A stretch of 64,000 nt of DNA from Polyangiaceae bacterium (GCA_020633235.1 JACKEA010000001.1:2294001-2358000), one strand, 5' to 3'. Counted from the stretch's first letter, positions 25,049 to 33,415 are shown. Notes: generated from the sequence alone by a model not told the origin. Program-made: numbers and translations.

Positions 25049-25527
25049 CTACTGCTGTGCCACGCCTGCAAGCCAGGGTTCTCCGTTGATGTACTTGCCG
25101 TCGATGCACCCCAAAGCGTCCTTGTCACACTGAAGGGAGAAGCACTCGCGTATCGAGTTCCTGGTACTCAGGTTGTAGCGGTAGAAGCCCATGAAGCAGA
25201 AGTCGCGATGGCCATTGGTTGATAGCTGCGGCGGGCCCCAGCGCTCCGTGTACTTGTCAATGCACTCGTCGAGCACCGCGGGCTCGGCGAGCTGATCGAT
25301 ATTCGCGATGTCCAGCGTCCAATGCTGCCACGCAACCTGGTGCTTCGTGTAGTTGCAGGCCGGGTCGCTGCCAGCGGCAACTCTACCGCGTTCGCGCCCG
25401 TTGATGGCGTCCTCGATGAGAAAAGTGCGAGCGACATCGCCGGACTGAGCTGCTTCTCACGGGAGCTGAATCGGCGGCACTCGTGGATGAGGTCGAAGCT
25501 CAGGCGAGGAAGCGCGCTCCGGGGCAA
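25049..25527 (-). pseudogene. Frameshifted remnant of an unrecognised protein gene
   Basis: The minus strand codes for a natural-looking C-terminal part from about 25456 to the stop at 25049. It contains DVARTFLIEDAINGRERG, DPACNYTKHQVAWQHW, ECIDKYTERWG and HRDFCFMGFYRYNL, with several Cys and a balanced composition. No start codon precedes it in that frame until a GTG at 25276. A neighbouring frame supplies LSFDLIHECRRFSSREKQL just upstream, ending near 25460. The simplest reading is one gene broken by a frameshift near 25457 and truncated at its 5' end. I do not recognise the family. Confidence 0.5.
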
Positions 25528-25540
25528 GCGGTGAGGCTTT

Positions 25541-25687
25541 CCTGGCGTGCCTGGTGTGCAGGCGCTCCGACGGTGAGTGGCACGCTCGGTTCGTGCGGCT
25601 CGACCGAGCGGGCGTCTGTATCGCTGCCAGGATGAGTGGGGCGACTGGGACTACGTGCGTGGCGCGGTGCTGGCGTTGCTCGGCTGA
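25541..25687 (+). pseudogene. Short gene remnant (C-terminal end only)
   Basis: The plus strand frame ending at the TGA at 25685-25687 gives RLYRCQDEWGDWDYVRGA and VLALLG, which has protein-like composition. Upstream of it the sense appears to move into another frame (SDGEWHARFVRLDRAGV). There is no start codon or ribosome site. It may be the decayed end of a small gene. Evidence is weak. Confidence 0.25.
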
Positions 25688-26394
25688 GGTCCGACGTCCG
25701 CCGCACGAGCTCGCCGCCCGACCCTTGATCCGTGGAGGTCATTGGCATGCAAGGGCCACTCCGTTCAGCCACCGAACCAGATCGTTCGCGTCCGTGGAAC
25801 CACGAATCTGCCAAGAGGTGTAGGTGCTCTTGTCCAAAGGACCCCGCCCTCCCTCCCATCAGACCATTGGGACGCGGAGCCCCGCGTGCCAACGCGGCTG
25901 TACACCTCTGTCGCGCCTGAAGCTAAAGGTCTCCCTGGGACGAAAGCTCCGCCCTTGCCGCAACGTCTCGCTTGTCCAACATCCGATTCATCACAGGAGG
26001 CGCTGATCCGGCGACAAGGTGCTCGTCCATCCACACCAGCGGTCTTCGTCGATGGTCAGCTCCCATCCTCCCCTCGCACCGACCCTGTCGTGTAGAGAGA
26101 AGACTGACCCGCGACCCTGCTGCCGGCGGTCTTTGCCATCCGTGCGCAGGTGATCCTTCAGGCATCGGTGGCGATCCACAGTCTCTTGCGGAGTTCGTTG
26201 CACGTTTCCGCGAGCGGACGACGCTTCTGGGAGCACGCCTCGCGGCGCATCGACTGGTCGCAAAGCCCGCACGTGTGCTGGAGAGCAGTGGCGCTCACGG
26301 CCAGAATGAGGTGAACTGACGAGAATAGCGCGGCAGCGCAGGAAACTGGGCTGCAGCGTCTCAGCGTGGATGTATGCACGGACTGCCTTGCACC
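25688..26394. other. Gene-poor decayed region
   Basis: No intact gene is supported here. On the minus strand short protein-like pieces appear in different frames, such as GARGGWELTIDEDRWCGW near 26010-26070 and LAETCNELRKRLWIATDA near 26160-26210, separated by stops and frame changes. They look like remains of one or more inactivated genes. I saw no transposase motif, terminal inverted repeat or RNA gene. Confidence 0.4.
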
Positions 26395-26655
26395 TCACCT
26401 CAAGCGGCGTTGCGGGGCGCAATCTTCCGGGATCGCGCGGACGGCTTGCTTGGCGGAAGCAGCGCAGATCAGGGCGCTCCGCTGCGCGCGGACGCGAAGC
26501 GCAGCCCGGCGACCAAAGCGTTCACCAGAGAGGTCGCCGTGAGCACCCGCCTGGGTTTCCGGGTCCGCCAAGCCCGCTGCGCCAGTGAAGATCACGGCCA
26601 GCGCGACGCCGAGCGCTGCGCTCACGGCTTTCACGGCGCATGAAGAGCTGGGCAT
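26395..26655 (-). pseudogene. Truncated duplicate of the small lipoprotein gene
   Basis: The first 28 residues (MPSSSCAVKAVSAALGVALA and following VIFTGAAG) are identical to the lipoprotein encoded at 27527-27871, and the bases are almost identical over the shared 290-bp repeat. Right after GAAG the lipidated Cys is lost and the frame continues into unrelated Arg/Ala-rich sequence (LADPETQAGAHGDL) with no similarity. It is therefore a signal peptide and ribosome site without a body: a partial duplication, not a working gene. Confidence 0.65.
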
Positions 26656-26860
26656 GTTCCATCCTCCCCGCGGCGACCCTCGCCGACAGATTCCGTTCCT
26701 TCGAGTGTTCTGTCTTGCCTCTTGTCGGTCAAGCACGCTGCCCTCGAGTCCATGCGCCGTTGACTGCCGTCATCCCGGTCTCGTCCCAGTGCAACCGTGG
26801 GGCTGGTTTGTTGGTTCGCCGCGGAAGCGGGGCGCGACGGACGCCGCGCGCCGGAGCTTT
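26571..26860. repeat. 290-bp direct repeat, copy A
   Basis: This is nearly identical to 27787-28080, displaced by 1216 bases. It contains the start and signal peptide of a lipoprotein (minus strand), its ribosome site and about 200 bases upstream. Differences are a few substitutions and one 4-base indel (CGTTGACTG here, CGTTGGTTGACTG in copy B). It probably arose when the lipoprotein 5' region was duplicated; copy A is cut off at the lipobox. Confidence 0.85.
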
Positions 26861-26877
26861 GAGCTGGGCTGCTCGCG

Positions 26878-27498
26878 TCAACGCGGCGCGCGCAGTTCAG
26901 AGCCGGAAGATGCAGCCTTCGGGGGCAGTTCCGGGAACTTGACGCTCCCAGCGATCGCGGTTCGACACCGGGCACCCAGAAGACATGTGCCGGAGGCGCA
27001 TTCATCGTCTCGGCTGCAGAGTTTTCGTCGCTCCGGAACGCACGGGCCCGGCGTGCATTGTGCTGTTCGTCCAACGACACAACACACTTCGGAGGGTGGG
27101 CAGTCGTCGCTTTCGTCACACTCGTACTCGTTGGAGTACAACGGGCAGGGCTTGCCAAGCGTCAGGCAGAACGTCCCTTCATCGCCGGCGCAGCAGCGCT
27201 CCTGCCGTTTGAGACACATCGAGTCGCCGCAGCGAACGCGGTCCGGACCGGACTGCGGGAACCTGGGCGGAACGTAGAACGCAGAAAATGCGTCCTCGGC
27301 AGCGTCGAAGCCCGCGTCAGCTTGCGTCGCCGCTTGCGCGTTCGGATGCATGGCTGCAGGACGGCGAGGTCTCGGCGCAGTCGGTTGCGGGTCTCGACTC
27401 GTGTCCATGACATCGCTGGACGGAGCAGCCGCAATCCACACGTAGCCCACTACGAGAAGTGCCACCGCGCCAACAAGGCCGATTTGGCGTGAGGCCAT
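26878..27498 (-). CDS. Single-pass secreted Cys-rich protein
   Basis: This encodes 206 residues. The N-terminus MASRQIGLVGAVALLVVGYV is a signal or anchor helix. A Pro/Ala/Asp-rich linker follows, then a Cys-rich domain with about 14 cysteines in pairs (CGDSMCLKRQERCCAGDEG, DDCPPSEVCCVVG, CSRDDECASGTCLLGARC) similar in style to other myxobacterial extracellular repeats. It has no catalytic motif and is predicted to be exported, with disulfide bonds. It is 28 bases from the small lipoprotein gene upstream on the same strand (stop region 27527, start 27498), so they may be co-transcribed. The 5' flank of the neighbour was duplicated on the other side of this gene. Confidence 0.7.
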   Translation of the reverse strand: MASRQIGLVGAVALLVVGYVWIAAAPSSDVMDTSRDPQPTAPRPRRPAAMHPNAQAATQADAGFDAAEDAFSAFYVPPRFPQSGPDRVRCGDSMCLKRQERCCAGDEGTFCLTLGKPCPLYSNEYECDESDDCPPSEVCCVVGRTAQCTPGPCVPERRKLCSRDDECASGTCLLGARCRTAIAGSVKFPELPPKAASSGSELRAPR

Positions 27499-27526
27499 GA
27501 TCGTGTCAGCCCCGCTCTCTAGGCTT

Positions 27527-27871
27527 TCAGAAACACTTATCGAGGCCGCCCAGATCGAGCGCGCCGTCGGCGTAGGTGACGGGTTGGCAGCTGCCGTCCT
27601 TGTGGCAGAGCTCCAGCGGGGTGCAGGTGATGCGGACGGGCGCGCCTTGGATCCTGCCGGCGCATCCGGTTTCGTCCCGGGAATCGATCGTGAAGTCGAG
27701 TGCCTCCTGCAGGTTGCTGAACGAGCACGTCGAGTAGGCCTTCCGACATGCTTCGCACGTTTGATTGGGGCTCTCGCTCGACGAGCAGCCCGCTGCGCCA
27801 GTGAAGATCACGGCCAGCGCGACGCCGAGCGCTGCGCTCACGGCTTTCACGGCGCATGAAGAGCTGGGCAT
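27527..27871 (-). CDS. Small Cys-rich lipoprotein
   Basis: This encodes 114 residues. The signal peptide ends in a lipobox (FTGAAGC, lipid on Cys29). The mature part has eight more Cys (TCEACRKAYSTCSF, RDETGCAGRIQG, CTPLELCHKDGSC) and should be disulfide-stabilised in the envelope. A good ribosome site (GGGAGGA) precedes the ATG. Function is unknown. Its first 28 codons and upstream region also occur in truncated form at 26571-26860. It probably shares a transcript with the Cys-rich gene at 26878-27498. Confidence 0.75.
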   Translation of the reverse strand: MPSSSCAVKAVSAALGVALAVIFTGAAGCSSSESPNQTCEACRKAYSTCSFSNLQEALDFTIDSRDETGCAGRIQGAPVRITCTPLELCHKDGSCQPVTYADGALDLGGLDKCF

Positions 27872-28080
27872 GTTCCATCCTCCCCGCGGCGACCCTCGCC
27901 GACAGATTCCGTTCCTTCGAGTGTTCTGTCTTGCCTCCTGTCGGTCAAGCACGCTGCCCTCGAGTCCAGGCGCCGTTGGTTGACTGCCGTCATCCCGGTC
28001 TCGTCCCAGTGCGACCGTGGGGCTGGTTTGTTGGCTCGCCGCGGAAGCGGGGCGCGACGGACGCCGAGTGCCGGAGCCTT
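27787..28080. repeat. 290-bp direct repeat, copy B
   Basis: This is the presumed parental copy, because here the signal peptide is joined to a complete lipoprotein. It extends from within the lipoprotein coding region through the ribosome site and upstream region to the first unit of the 35-bp tandem repeats. The partner is 26571-26860. Confidence 0.85.
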
Positions 28081-28187
28081 GGCGGGGCGCGACGGCCGTC
28101 GCGCGCTGGAGCCTTGGCGGGGCGCGACGGACGCGGCGCGCCGGAGCTTTGGCGGGGCGCGACGGCCGTTCGCGCCGGGGTTCGCGG
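28048..28187. repeat. Four tandem 35-bp repeats
   Basis: The units start at 28048, 28083, 28118 and 28153, each beginning CGGGGCGCGACGG and ending GGAGCCTTGG or a variant. Units are contiguous without spacers. One unit-like stretch also ends copy A of the 290-bp repeat (26828-26860), so the tandem array grew after or beside that duplication. The repeat keeps reading frames open on both strands, which creates false N-terminal extensions of neighbouring genes. Confidence 0.9.
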
Positions 28188-28277
28188 CGGACCGGCATGA
28201 AGCGGGAAAAACCGGCCAGGAACGCGGCATTTCCGGAAAGCCTTTTCTGCGCGTGGGACGGTGGCACTCTGGCGGCC

Positions 28278-29654
28278 ATGAGCCACCACGAACGCCTGTC
28301 CGCTCTCGATTGCGGCTTCCTGTACGCCGAGAGCCCGACGGCGCAGATGCACGTGGGCTCGCTGACGTTCTTCAAGGATCCGGGGCTGACGGAGAAGGAC
28401 GTGTTCGAGCACATCGAGAGCCGGCTGCACCTGGTGCCGCGCTTTCGACAGAAGGTGCGCTGGGTGCCCGGCAGCTTGCACCGGCCGGTGTGGGTGGATG
28501 ATCCGCATTTCGATCTGCGCTTCCACGTGCGCTGGACGGGGCTGCCCAGGCCGGCGGGGGAACGCGAAGCGCTGGCGCTGATGGGACGGGTGCAGAGTCG
28601 TCATCTCGATCGCAGAAAGCCACTGTGGGAGATGTGGATCTTCGAGATGCCCAACGGACGCTTGGGTCTGATCCAGAAGACGCACCACTGCATGATCGAC
28701 GGCGTGAGCGGCGTGGACCTGGGCACCGTGCTCTTGGACCTTTCGGCGGATGCGCCCAAGACGGAGCCGGCGCCCTGGAACCCCGATCCCGAGCCGACGG
28801 ACGCGGAGCTGGCGGGGGACGCGCTCCGCGATCTGGGGCAGCGACCGTCACAGATCCGGGATCTGGTGCGGCGCGTGCGCGATCAGCCGGAAAAGATCTT
28901 GGATCGCGCGTCCGAGGTGGTGAAGAGCATGGCCGCCTTCGGCAAGAGCGCGGCGGAGCTGGCGCCGCGCACGCTGCTCAACGCGCCCATCGGTCCGCAT
29001 CGCCGCTTCGAGGTGGTGCGCATGGCCTTGAGCGACGTGAAGCGCATCAAGAACGCCCACGGCTGCACCGTGAACGACGTGGTGCTGGCGCTGGTGAGCG
29101 GCGGGCTCCGGCGTCTGTTGCTGTCGCGCAGCGAGGACGTGGACGGCCTGTCGCTGAAGGCGATGGTGCCGGTGAGCGTGCGCGATCCTTCGGCGCGCGG
29201 CACCTGGGGCAACCAGGTGAGCATGATGGCAGCGGAGCTGCCGGTGGGAGAGGCGGATCCCGTGGTGCGGCTGGCCCAACTGCGCGAAGCGATGCGCGAC
29301 CTGAAGGAGAAGGGCCAAGCGGTGGGGGCGGACTTCTGGGTGAAGCTCGGAGAGTTCGCGCCGCCCACGCTGCTGAGCCTGGCGGGGCGCGGCGTGGCGC
29401 TGCAGCGCATGGTGAACGTGGTGGTGACCAACGTTCCCGGGCCGCAGTTCCCGCTGTACCTGCGCGGCGGGCAGCTGTTGGAAGCGTTTCCGTACGTGCC
29501 CATTTTCGCCAATAACCCCGTGGGCGTGGCGGTGCTGTCCTACAACGGGCAGCTGAACTTCGGCCTGACCGGAGACTGGGATCTGGTGCCGGACTTGAAC
29601 GAGCTGGCGGAGGGGATCGCCGAGGGGCTCGCGGAGCTCGATGGGGCGAGCTGA
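28278..29654 (+). CDS. WS/DGAT-type acyltransferase (wax ester/triacylglycerol synthase)
   Basis: The enzyme joins acyl-CoA to a fatty alcohol or diacylglycerol, making wax esters or triacylglycerol storage lipid. The 458-residue product matches the family length. The catalytic HHxxxDG motif is at 136-142 (THHCMIDGVSGVDL), and the early SALDCGFLYAESPTAQMHVG and later NDVVLALVSGGLRRLL, NQVSMMAAELPVGEADPV and VTNVPGPQFPLYLRG are all family signatures. The ATG at 28278 starts directly before the conserved N-terminus; longer frames run through tandem repeats. It overlaps the PAP2 phosphatase gene by 14 bases, and PAP2 enzymes supply diacylglycerol, so together they could form a small triacylglycerol pathway. 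Confidence 0.93.
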   Translation: MSHHERLSALDCGFLYAESPTAQMHVGSLTFFKDPGLTEKDVFEHIESRLHLVPRFRQKVRWVPGSLHRPVWVDDPHFDLRFHVRWTGLPRPAGEREALALMGRVQSRHLDRRKPLWEMWIFEMPNGRLGLIQKTHHCMIDGVSGVDLGTVLLDLSADAPKTEPAPWNPDPEPTDAELAGDALRDLGQRPSQIRDLVRRVRDQPEKILDRASEVVKSMAAFGKSAAELAPRTLLNAPIGPHRRFEVVRMALSDVKRIKNAHGCTVNDVVLALVSGGLRRLLLSRSEDVDGLSLKAMVPVSVRDPSARGTWGNQVSMMAAELPVGEADPVVRLAQLREAMRDLKEKGQAVGADFWVKLGEFAPPTLLSLAGRGVALQRMVNVVVTNVPGPQFPLYLRGGQLLEAFPYVPIFANNPVGVAVLSYNGQLNFGLTGDWDLVPDLNELAEGIAEGLAELDGAS

Positions 29655-30294
29655 GCGGCTGTATCCCTTCGGCGTCATTGCTCTGCGCTGGCTGAGCTTG
29701 TCGGCCGGAGCGGTGGTGTTCGCGACCCTGGCGGTGGAGCTGCACACGCCGTGGGTGGGCGCGCTGGACGAGAGGGCTCGCGCGGTGGCGATGGGCTTTC
29801 GGAGCGATGGCCTGACGGACGTGATGCAAGTCATCACGTTCCTCGGCAACGGCTGGAGCCTCGGCGTGGTGGCGGCCCTCGTGGCCGGCTTCGAGTTTTT
29901 CGATCGACACCGGAAGGTCGCGCTGTTCGTGGTGACGGCGTCGGTGGGGGCGGGGCTCCTGAACGCCCTGCTCAAGCTCTTGTTCGCGCGGCCGCGGCCA
30001 GATGTCGCGCTGCGCTTGGCCGCCGCGGGGGGCTACTCCTTTCCGAGCGGTCACTCGATGGCGTCCGCGGCCATCGTCACCACGCTCATGCTCGTGGTCA
30101 TCGCGCGGAGACCCCGGCTGCGCGCCCTTGCCATCGTGGTCGGCAGCGCGTTGATCGTCGCCATCGGCATCTCCCGCGTGTATCTGGGCGTGCATTATGC
30201 TTCCGACGTGATCGCCGGCTGGGCGCTGGGGGCGTCGTGGCCGCTGTGGCTGCGCCCGTTGCTGCTCGTCACTTCCCAGAGTCGGGGGCGGTGA
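29641..30294 (+). CDS. PAP2-family membrane phosphatase
   Basis: The 217-residue product has five or six hydrophobic segments and the three phosphatase motifs in order: KLLFARPRP (KxxxxxxRP), YSFPSGHSMASA (PSGH) and SRVYLGVHYASDV (SRxxxxxHxxxD). PAP2 membrane enzymes remove phosphate from lipids such as phosphatidic acid or undecaprenyl diphosphate, with the active site facing outward. Its start lies 14 bases inside the end of the acyltransferase gene, so translation is coupled. Phosphatidate phosphatase feeding diacylglycerol to the neighbour is the simplest role, but cell-wall carrier recycling cannot be excluded. Confidence 0.88.
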   Translation: MGRAERLYPFGVIALRWLSLSAGAVVFATLAVELHTPWVGALDERARAVAMGFRSDGLTDVMQVITFLGNGWSLGVVAALVAGFEFFDRHRKVALFVVTASVGAGLLNALLKLLFARPRPDVALRLAAAGGYSFPSGHSMASAAIVTTLMLVVIARRPRLRALAIVVGSALIVAIGISRVYLGVHYASDVIAGWALGASWPLWLRPLLLVTSQSRGR

Positions 30295-30307
30295 TTATGT
30301 CAGCCCC

Positions 30308-31417
30308 ATGATCGTCGGCGTTCCCAAAGAGGTGAAATCCCACGAGTACCGCGTTGCCTTGCTGCCCGTGGGGGCGGAGGAGATGCGGCGGGCGGGGCAC
30401 ACGGTGTTGCTCCAGAAGGGAGCCGGCGCCGGCAGCGGCCTTGCGGACGACGCCTACCGCGCCGCGGGCGCGGAGATCGTGGACAGCCGCGAGGAGATCT
30501 GGAAGCGCGCCGATCTGATCTTGAAGGTGAAGGAGCCGCAGCCGGACGAGATCCCGTTGATGCGCTCGGGGCAAGTGCTGTTCACGTACTTCCACTTCGC
30601 CGCCAGCGAGGAGCTGACGAAGGGCTGTGTGGCGTCCGGTGCCACCTGCGTGGCCTACGAAACGCTGCGAGACGAGCACGGACGCTTGCCGCTGCTCACC
30701 CCCATGAGCGAGGTGGCCGGGCGCATGAGCATCCAGGAAGGCGCCAAGTACCTGGAGCGGCCGCAGGAGGGGCGCGGCATCTTGCTGGGCGGCGTGCCCG
30801 GCGTGCACCCGGCGCACATCTGCGTGCTGGGCGGCGGCGTGGTGGGCACCAACGCGGCGAAGGTGGCGGCGGGCTTCGGCGCCAGCGTCACGATCCTGGA
30901 CGTGAACGTGGATCGCCTGCGCTATCTGGACGACATCATGCCCAAGAACGTGACCACGGTGTTCTCCGACCGGCACACCATCCGGGAGCAGCTCGAGATG
31001 GCGGACTTGGTGGTGGGCGCCGTGCTGATCGAGGGCGCGCGGGCGCCGCGGCTGGTGGAACGCGCGGATCTCCGCACCATGAAGCCCGGCGCGGTGATCG
31101 TGGACGTGGCGGTGGACCAGGGCGGGTGCGTGGAAACGACGCGGCCGACCACCCACGGGGATCCGACGTTCATCGTGGACGACGTGGTGCACTACTGCGT
31201 GGCGAACATGCCCGGAGCCGTGGGGCGTACCAGCACGTACGCCCTCTGCAATGTGACGCTGCCGTTCGCGCTGACCCTGGCGAAGCATGGCATTGACGGC
31301 GCCGTGGCGGCGGATCCGCGCATTGAAAGTGCCGTGAACGTGCACCGCGGGCAAGTGACGAACCAAGCCGTGGCCGACACCTTCGGGATGCCGCTCGGTC
31401 AACGGACGTCGTCGTAG
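30308..31417 (+). CDS. ald: NAD-dependent alanine dehydrogenase
   Basis: The enzyme interconverts L-alanine and pyruvate plus ammonia with NAD. The 369-residue product starts MIVGVPKEVKSHEYRVALLP as in the family. The key residues have the family numbering: Lys75 (LKVKEP), His96 (TYFHFAAS) and Asp270 (VDVAVDQGG). The dinucleotide-binding loop is VLGGGVVGTNAAK. It begins 13 bases after the PAP2 gene but has no evident link to lipid metabolism. The 3' end overlaps the convergent glycosyltransferase gene by 19 bases. Confidence 0.95.
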   Translation: MIVGVPKEVKSHEYRVALLPVGAEEMRRAGHTVLLQKGAGAGSGLADDAYRAAGAEIVDSREEIWKRADLILKVKEPQPDEIPLMRSGQVLFTYFHFAASEELTKGCVASGATCVAYETLRDEHGRLPLLTPMSEVAGRMSIQEGAKYLERPQEGRGILLGGVPGVHPAHICVLGGGVVGTNAAKVAAGFGASVTILDVNVDRLRYLDDIMPKNVTTVFSDRHTIREQLEMADLVVGAVLIEGARAPRLVERADLRTMKPGAVIVDVAVDQGGCVETTRPTTHGDPTFIVDDVVHYCVANMPGAVGRTSTYALCNVTLPFALTLAKHGIDGAVAADPRIESAVNVHRGQVTNQAVADTFGMPLGQRTSS

Positions 31418-32073
31418 AAACGTTTCAGGGTCTCGGGCGCGACGCCCAGGCGATACAGCGCCGGGAACAGATTGACGTACACGGTGTCGCGCAGTGGGTG
31501 CGCGAGGAAGCGACGTCCGGAGACGTGCACGCGCGCGGGCGCCGTGCGGATCTTGCCCACGCGCCGCAGGCGGAGCGCGAGCTCCAGGTCCTCCATCAGC
31601 GGCAGCTCCGGATAGCCGCCCACGGCCTCGAACGTAGTCTTGTGCAGGAAGAGCGCCTGGTCGCCGTAGGGCAGGCGGGTGTACCGCGAGCGCAGATCCG
31701 CCAGGTGGAGCCAGGGCGCCCGCCGGGGTGGGACGCGGTCGTCGACGGTCCAGGTCCGGAACGCGCCCGCGGCGGTGTTCCGGAGCGCGAGGATCTTGGT
31801 GATCCAGTGGGCAGCGTCGGGGGGCAAACGGACGTCGGCGTGGAGGAACACGACGATGTCGCCCCGCGCCGCGCGGGCGCCGGCGTTCATCTGCCGGGCC
31901 CTGCCTCGCGGCGCGACGACGAGCTTCGCCCCGCGCTGCGCGCGCACGATGTCCGGAGTTCCGTCGCTGCTGCCGCCGTCGGCCACGACGACCTCGCCGA
32001 TGCCGTCGAGCGCGTCGAGCTGCCCCCCGATGCGCGCGGCCTCGTTCAGCGTGGGGATCACGACGCTGATCAC
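31399..32073 (-). CDS. Family 2 glycosyltransferase, rSAM/selenodomain-associated transferase 2 type (TIGR04283-like)
   Basis: This encodes 224 residues of GT-A fold. The nucleotide-binding start is SVVIPTLNEAARIGGQLDAL, followed by VVVADGGSSDGTPDIV, GRARQMNAGARAARGDIVVF, the metal-binding HADVRLPP and LPLMEDLELALRLR. This is the length and motif pattern of the TIGR04283 family, which is found next to TIGR04282 members as here. The start is a GTG at 32073 within the GTGA overlap with the DUF2064 gene. Together the pair has been linked to arsenosugar and other modified-sugar pathways in other bacteria; no radical SAM gene is present nearby, so the substrate is unknown. Confidence 0.85.
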   Translation of the reverse strand: MISVVIPTLNEAARIGGQLDALDGIGEVVVADGGSSDGTPDIVRAQRGAKLVVAPRGRARQMNAGARAARGDIVVFLHADVRLPPDAAHWITKILALRNTAAGAFRTWTVDDRVPPRRAPWLHLADLRSRYTRLPYGDQALFLHKTTFEAVGGYPELPLMEDLELALRLRRVGKIRTAPARVHVSGRRFLAHPLRDTVYVNLFPALYRLGVAPETLKRFYDDVR

Positions 32074-32681
32074 CGGCGCTCCCAGCCCGCGAGCACCGCA
32101 CGGGCGTGCGCACCGCCGTGCTGCCGGACGCGCTCGAGATCTTTGGCCTCGTCCACGTCGAACCATTGCTCCAGGCGCAGCGGCGGCATCCCGAGCTCGG
32201 TGAGCCGCGCTTCCGTCGCCTCGCAAGTGCTCGGCGTGCTCCAAGGCAATCCGGAGAGGGCTCCCGGCGGGCAGCGCGAGAGCCCGATCAGGTAGAAGCC
32301 GCCGTCTTCCGCGGGGCCGAGCACCGAGGCCGCGCGCCCGCTCTGCAGCGCGTCCGCAGCCTGCCGAAGCCGCGCCGCGGGCAGCCCCGGCAGATCCGTA
32401 CCGATGGCGATGGCGAAGCCCGCCGCCTCGATGCCGCGGCGGAGCGCCCGTTCCATGCGCGCACCGAGGTCGCCGTCGCCTTGCGGCCACACCTCCGCCG
32501 GGAAGGGCGTCGCGCCGTCGAGCACCAGCACCGGGGAAAGCCCCGGCATGCTCGCCACGAGCTCCCAAGTGTCTCGCAGGAACGCCACCGCGAGCTCGGC
32601 CGCGCGCTCGGGACCGATGCGCTGGGCGAGCCGTGTCTTCACCGTACCGGGCGCCGGCTCCTTGGCGAACACCAGGATCAT
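32070..32681 (-). CDS. DUF2064 nucleotidyl/glycosyltransferase, rSAM/selenodomain-associated transferase 1 type (TIGR04282-like)
   Basis: This encodes 203 residues. The N-terminus ILVFAKEPAPGTVKTRLAQ is the family signature (FxKxPxPGxVKTRL), followed by GDLGARMERAL, GTDLPGL and LGPAEDGGFYLIGL. These proteins adopt a GT-A/nucleotidyltransferase fold. The gene overlaps both neighbours by four bases (ATGA upstream, GTGA downstream), so the three genes TVP38-DUF2064-GT2 are one tightly coupled operon. The biochemical role is not established from the sequence. Confidence 0.87.
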   Translation of the reverse strand: MILVFAKEPAPGTVKTRLAQRIGPERAAELAVAFLRDTWELVASMPGLSPVLVLDGATPFPAEVWPQGDGDLGARMERALRRGIEAAGFAIAIGTDLPGLPAARLRQAADALQSGRAASVLGPAEDGGFYLIGLSRCPPGALSGLPWSTPSTCEATEARLTELGMPPLRLEQWFDVDEAKDLERVRQHGGAHARAVLAGWERR

Positions 32682-33379
32682 TCGCCGTCCGGCAGCGCGC
32701 GGGCGAGGGCGCGGCGCGCCACGCGGGTGACGAAAATCGTCGCGACCACGGTGGCCACGAGGCCGCCCCAGTACAGCGCCTGCTGCGCCGTGCCACCCTT
32801 GGGCGCGCCCTGGGTCAGCCGCGAAGCGCTGGTGATCAGCGATCCCAGGTACACGTACATGGCGGTGCCGGGCAGCATGCCAATGAACGATGCCAGCACG
32901 TAGGGCCAGAAGCGAATGCGGCTGAGGCCCAGCGCGTAGTTGAGGAAATTGAAGGGAAACAGCGGGGAGAGCCGCAGCAGGAGCACGATCTTGAAGCCCT
33001 GCTCGCCCACGGCCTCGTCCACCGCGGAGAACTTGGGGTGCGCCTCCACGCGCTGGCTGATGGCTCCGCGGGCGACGAAGCGGCCGACCAGGAAGGCGAG
33101 GGCCGCGGCAACCGTGGCCGTCGGCCACACCAACAGCGTGCCCCACAGCGGCCCGTAGGCGAAGCCGGCGCCGAGGGTGAGCACCGACCCCGGAAGGAAC
33201 AGCAGCGTGCCGATCACGTACACCGCCGCGAACACCGCCGCTCCGGGCGCCCCCGCGCCGCGCACCCACTCCGCCAGCCACAGGAGCCAGCGCCGTGTGG
33301 GCAGCAGGAAGAACGCGGCGATCGCGATCAGCAGCACGACGCCGAGGAGCAGGCGCCGCTGGGTTCGCGCTCTCTCCAT
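32678..33379 (-). CDS. TVP38/TMEM64-family (DedA/VTT) membrane protein
   Basis: This encodes 233 residues with five or six hydrophobic helices. The core of the VTT domain is visible: FLPGSVLTLGAGFAYGPLWG, the re-entrant loop region FLVGRFVAR, and LLRLSPLFPFNFLNYALGLS. These proteins are lipid scramblase/transporter-like and maintain undecaprenyl phosphate or phospholipid distribution. It is the first gene of an operon with the two transferases (ATGA overlap), which suggests a lipid-carrier or membrane-sugar role. The N-terminal MERARTQRRLLLG is a normal positive-inside start. Confidence 0.9.
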   Translation of the reverse strand: MERARTQRRLLLGVVLLIAIAAFFLLPTRRWLLWLAEWVRGAGAPGAAVFAAVYVIGTLLFLPGSVLTLGAGFAYGPLWGTLLVWPTATVAAALAFLVGRFVARGAISQRVEAHPKFSAVDEAVGEQGFKIVLLLRLSPLFPFNFLNYALGLSRIRFWPYVLASFIGMLPGTAMYVYLGSLITSASRLTQGAPKGGTAQQALYWGGLVATVVATIFVTRVARRALARALPDGE

Positions 33380-33415
33380 CGTGCTCAGGCTACGCGCCGG
33401 CCGCCGCCAGGTTTC

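Noticed and set aside
28048..28187. A CRISPR array
   Set aside because: The 35-bp units are directly adjacent with no spacers, and no cas genes are present.
28017..28277. N-terminal extension of the acyltransferase
   Set aside because: The frame runs through tandem repeats and is low-complexity Arg/Ala/Gly; the conserved protein starts at the ATG at 28278.
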